Source: Pseudomonadota bacterium
Lineage (GTDB): Bacteria > Pseudomonadota > Alphaproteobacteria > Sphingomonadales > Sphingomonadaceae
Direction of reading: 5' to 3'
Assembly (NCBI GenBank): GCA_029781465.1
Contig: JAKOWQ010000380.1
Span: 1-7,837, forward strand
DNA: 7,837 bases
Shown here: one piece after another, positions 6,690 through 7,837 of the stretch
How the letters are laid out: every line of letters starts with the position of its first letter
Numbering within the stretch: position 1 is the stretch's first letter
Notes under the pieces: generated by a model
Databases searched by the model: none
Seen by the model: only the letters and a program-made list of their open reading frames with translations
What the model was told of the DNA's origin: nothing
Made by a program: the position numbers and the translations under genes

Positions 6690-6705
6690 CCTTGACCTTT
6701 CAAGG
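6690..6705. repeat. Perfect inverted repeat CCTTGA-4-TCAAGG between tadA and rpmB
   Basis: CCTTGA (6690-6695) and TCAAGG (6700-6705) are exact reverse complements separated by four bases. The repeat overlaps the proposed -35 element of the rpmB promoter, so it could be an operator, or it could be chance. It is too short to act as a terminator and no T tract follows. Confidence 0.4.
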
Positions 6706-6720
6706 GTGAATCGGTATGCG
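6692..6720 (+). promoter_or_regulatory. Candidate sigma-70-type promoter of rpmB
   Basis: TTGACC at 6692-6697 is a five-of-six match to the -35 consensus; after 17 bases comes TATGCG at 6715-6720, a weak -10 hexamer. Transcription would begin near 6727, leaving a leader of about 40 bases before the rpmB ATG at 6767. The spacing is ideal and the position suits a ribosomal protein gene, but only a start-site map would prove it. Confidence 0.5.
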
Positions 6721-6766
6721 CGCGCCTTCTCCCGCATGGGTAGCCATTTTCGAAGCGAGTTTTGAC

Positions 6767-7051
6767 ATGTCCCGGATTTGCGAACTGACCGGCAAGGGCC
6801 GCCAGGTTGGCCACAACGTCAGCCACGCCAACAACAAGACCAAGCGCGTGTTTCTGCCCAACCTGCAGAACGTCACGCTGCTGTCCGAATCGCTTGATCG
6901 CAGCTTCAAGTTCCGCGTTTCGACCCAGGCGCTGCGCTCGGTCGAGCACGTCGGCGGGCTCGATGCCTGGCTGCTCAAGACCGCGGACGGCAAGCTGTCG
7001 ACCGGCGCGCTCAAGGTGAAGCGCGAGCTGCTCAAGAAGCAAGCCGCCTGA
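6767..7051 (+). CDS. rpmB: 50S ribosomal protein L28
   Basis: A 94-residue basic protein of the large ribosomal subunit. The N-terminus MSRICELTGKGRQVGHNVSH and the following NNKTKRVFLPNLQNVTL are the conserved L28 core, and LRSVEHVGGLDAWLLKT is the typical C-terminal half of alphaproteobacterial L28. The end is lysine-rich (KVKRELLKKQAA). The length is normal. The ATG at 6767 was chosen because L28 begins exactly there; an in-frame ATG at 6716 falls inside the proposed -10 element and would add 17 unrelated residues. A GAAGCGAG stretch at 6752-6759 may serve as a weak ribosome binding site. rpmG, often next to rpmB in other bacteria, is absent; the gene appears to be a single transcript with its own promoter and terminator candidates. 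Confidence 0.97.
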   Translation: MSRICELTGKGRQVGHNVSHANNKTKRVFLPNLQNVTLLSESLDRSFKFRVSTQALRSVEHVGGLDAWLLKTADGKLSTGALKVKRELLKKQAA

Positions 7052-7088
7052 TTCGCTTTCGGCCCGCAAGGGTCGATGGCCAGGGCAA

Positions 7089-7837
7089 TCAAGGGCGCGG
7101 GGGAAGCACTTCCCTGCGCCCTTTGCTTTGCCGGGGCGGCAGGTCCACTAGTCGCAGACCGAGTTTCCAGAGCAGTGTGCGCTGAGTCGCGGCGGCGTTA
7201 TCGTCGCTCATCAGCCAGACGGTGGCCGATCCCGGCCCGTCCGGTTCGATCGCCAGGGCCTCGAAGTTGTCGACCGGGAGCGGCGCGGTAAGATCGGCCA
7301 GCTCGATCGAGCGCCACGGCCTGCCGGGTTCGAGCAGCGCCGGATCGGCCAGCACGATCTTGGCCGCAAAGCGCGCCGGGAAGGGCCACAAGAGCCGCCG
7401 CATCAGCACCAGCACGCGCCCGTCGGGCAATTGCGCCATATCGGTCGGGCGATAGCCGATCGGACCGGTGAAGATGAAGCGTTGGGCCGCGCCCGCACCG
7501 GTCGGGTCACCCGCGAACGACAGCCCGGGATGCCGCACCGCCTCGCTCCACGAGGTGAAGGCCTCGGACAGAACAAGGAAGCGCCCGTCCGCCAGGCGCA
7601 CCATCGCCTCGGGCCCGGTATTGCCACCCCAGCCTTGCATTTCAGGGATCTGGCGTGCGGCTTGTTCCTGCCGATCCGGCCCCAATCGAATAATCGCATT
7701 GCGGCCTTCAAGCGCGACCCAGAAGGCGCCCGTCCGCGGATCGCGGGTTGCGGCTTCGACATCGCGGTAATGTTTGAGCACGCCCTGGGTGGCAAGCAAT
7801 GCGCCAATCTCTACCGGCCCCGATGCCCCCGGGCGGG
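7089..7837 (-). CDS. Esterase-like activity of phytase family protein, 5' end missing
   Basis: The C-terminal part (about 249 codons including the stop) of a protein resembling the 'esterase-like activity of phytase' family, a beta-propeller group often exported. The frame is open to the window edge; a TTG at 7799 lies in the middle of it, and the codons upstream (ending GPVEIGA) read on without a stop, so the true start is outside. Repeated blade-like strands are visible: RDPRTGAFWVALEGRNAIIRL's pattern, GPEAMVRLADGRFLVLSEA, DMAQLPDGRVLVLMRR. The C-terminal NFEALAIEPDG (about 7270-7240) and WLMSDDN (7217-7197) are the best family marks, followed by QRTLLWKL. The exact substrate is unknown, and members are annotated by family name only. 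The last 14 or so codons contain the rpmB terminator hairpin and encode a Pro/Arg-rich tail. Signal peptide and other N-terminal features cannot be judged. Confidence 0.8.
   Translation of the reverse strand, partial: RPGASGPVEIGALLATQGVLKHYRDVEAATRDPRTGAFWVALEGRNAIIRLGPDRQEQAARQIPEMQGWGGNTGPEAMVRLADGRFLVLSEAFTSWSEAVRHPGLSFAGDPTGAGAAQRFIFTGPIGYRPTDMAQLPDGRVLVLMRRLLWPFPARFAAKIVLADPALLEPGRPWRSIELADLTAPLPVDNFEALAIEPDGPGSATVWLMSDDNAAATQRTLLWKLGLRLVDLPPRQSKGRREVLPPRP
7091..7129 (+). terminator. Candidate rho-independent terminator of rpmB
   Basis: AAGGGCGC (7091-7098) pairs with GCGCCCTT (7116-7123), and GGGAA (7101-7105) pairs with TTCCC (7110-7114), with a GCAC loop and a small internal loop (GG against T). 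A moderately T-rich tail, TTTGCTTTG, follows on the plus strand. It lies 40 bases after the rpmB stop. The minus-strand tail is not T-rich, so it fits rpmB better than the convergent gene, although the stem could stop both. Confidence 0.6.

Noticed and set aside
6716..6766. In-frame ATG 17 codons upstream of rpmB.
   Set aside because: L28 starts at MSRICELTGKG, and the upstream ATG lies within the proposed -10 element, so it would probably not be in the transcript.
1..7837. A novel defence, mobile or RNA-based system in the window.
   Set aside because: Every gene belongs to a recognisable family, base composition looks uniform by eye, and no repeats, integrase, transposase, toxin-antitoxin or reverse transcriptase motifs were seen.

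Overview
The window is GC-rich, densely coding DNA from what looks like an alphaproteobacterium, most likely a sphingomonad (Sphingomonas / Novosphingobium / Erythrobacter type). This rests on the L28 sequence, the NadC motifs, the LytS/LytTR pair and the overall codon pattern as I recall them; no search was run, so the taxon is inference. Nine protein genes cover almost all of it, and no stretch over 300 bases lacks a gene. I see no tRNA, rRNA, CRISPR array, insertion sequence or phage gene.

Left block, plus strand, 3-5211: six closely spaced genes. They are the C-terminal part of a BepA-like M48 metalloprotease with TPR repeats (cut by the window edge), a membrane-anchored DsbA/ScsC-like thiol oxidoreductase, a LytS/YehU-type sensor histidine kinase, its LytTR response regulator, nadC (quinolinate phosphoribosyltransferase, NAD synthesis) and a secreted RNase T2. 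Gaps are 11, 38, 15 and 7 bases and then a 4-base ATGA overlap, so the block could be one operon or two (a break, if any, is most likely in the 38-base gap before the kinase). The first two genes and the last one share an envelope and disulfide theme: a quality-control protease, a thiol oxidoreductase, and an exported eight-cysteine RNase.

Middle block, minus strand, 6667-5208: tadA (tRNA adenosine deaminase) followed by a diheme cytochrome c resembling thiosulfate dehydrogenase TsdA. They overlap by ATGA, and a full consensus Shine-Dalgarno for the cytochrome lies inside the end of tadA. This pair runs tail-to-tail into the RNase T2 gene with no gap: the two TAG stop codons are the two strands of one CTAG.

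Right block: rpmB (ribosomal protein L28) on the plus strand, divergent from tadA across 99 bases that hold a plausible sigma-70-type promoter and a small perfect inverted repeat. It is followed by a strong hairpin terminator candidate. Convergent to it is the C-terminal part of an 'esterase-like activity of phytase' beta-propeller protein, whose last codons contain that hairpin.

I found no clear evidence of an undescribed system. The items most worth checking are the TsdA-like cytochrome coupled to tadA, the kinase/regulator/nadC/RNase T2 gene string, and the compact convergent gene ends.
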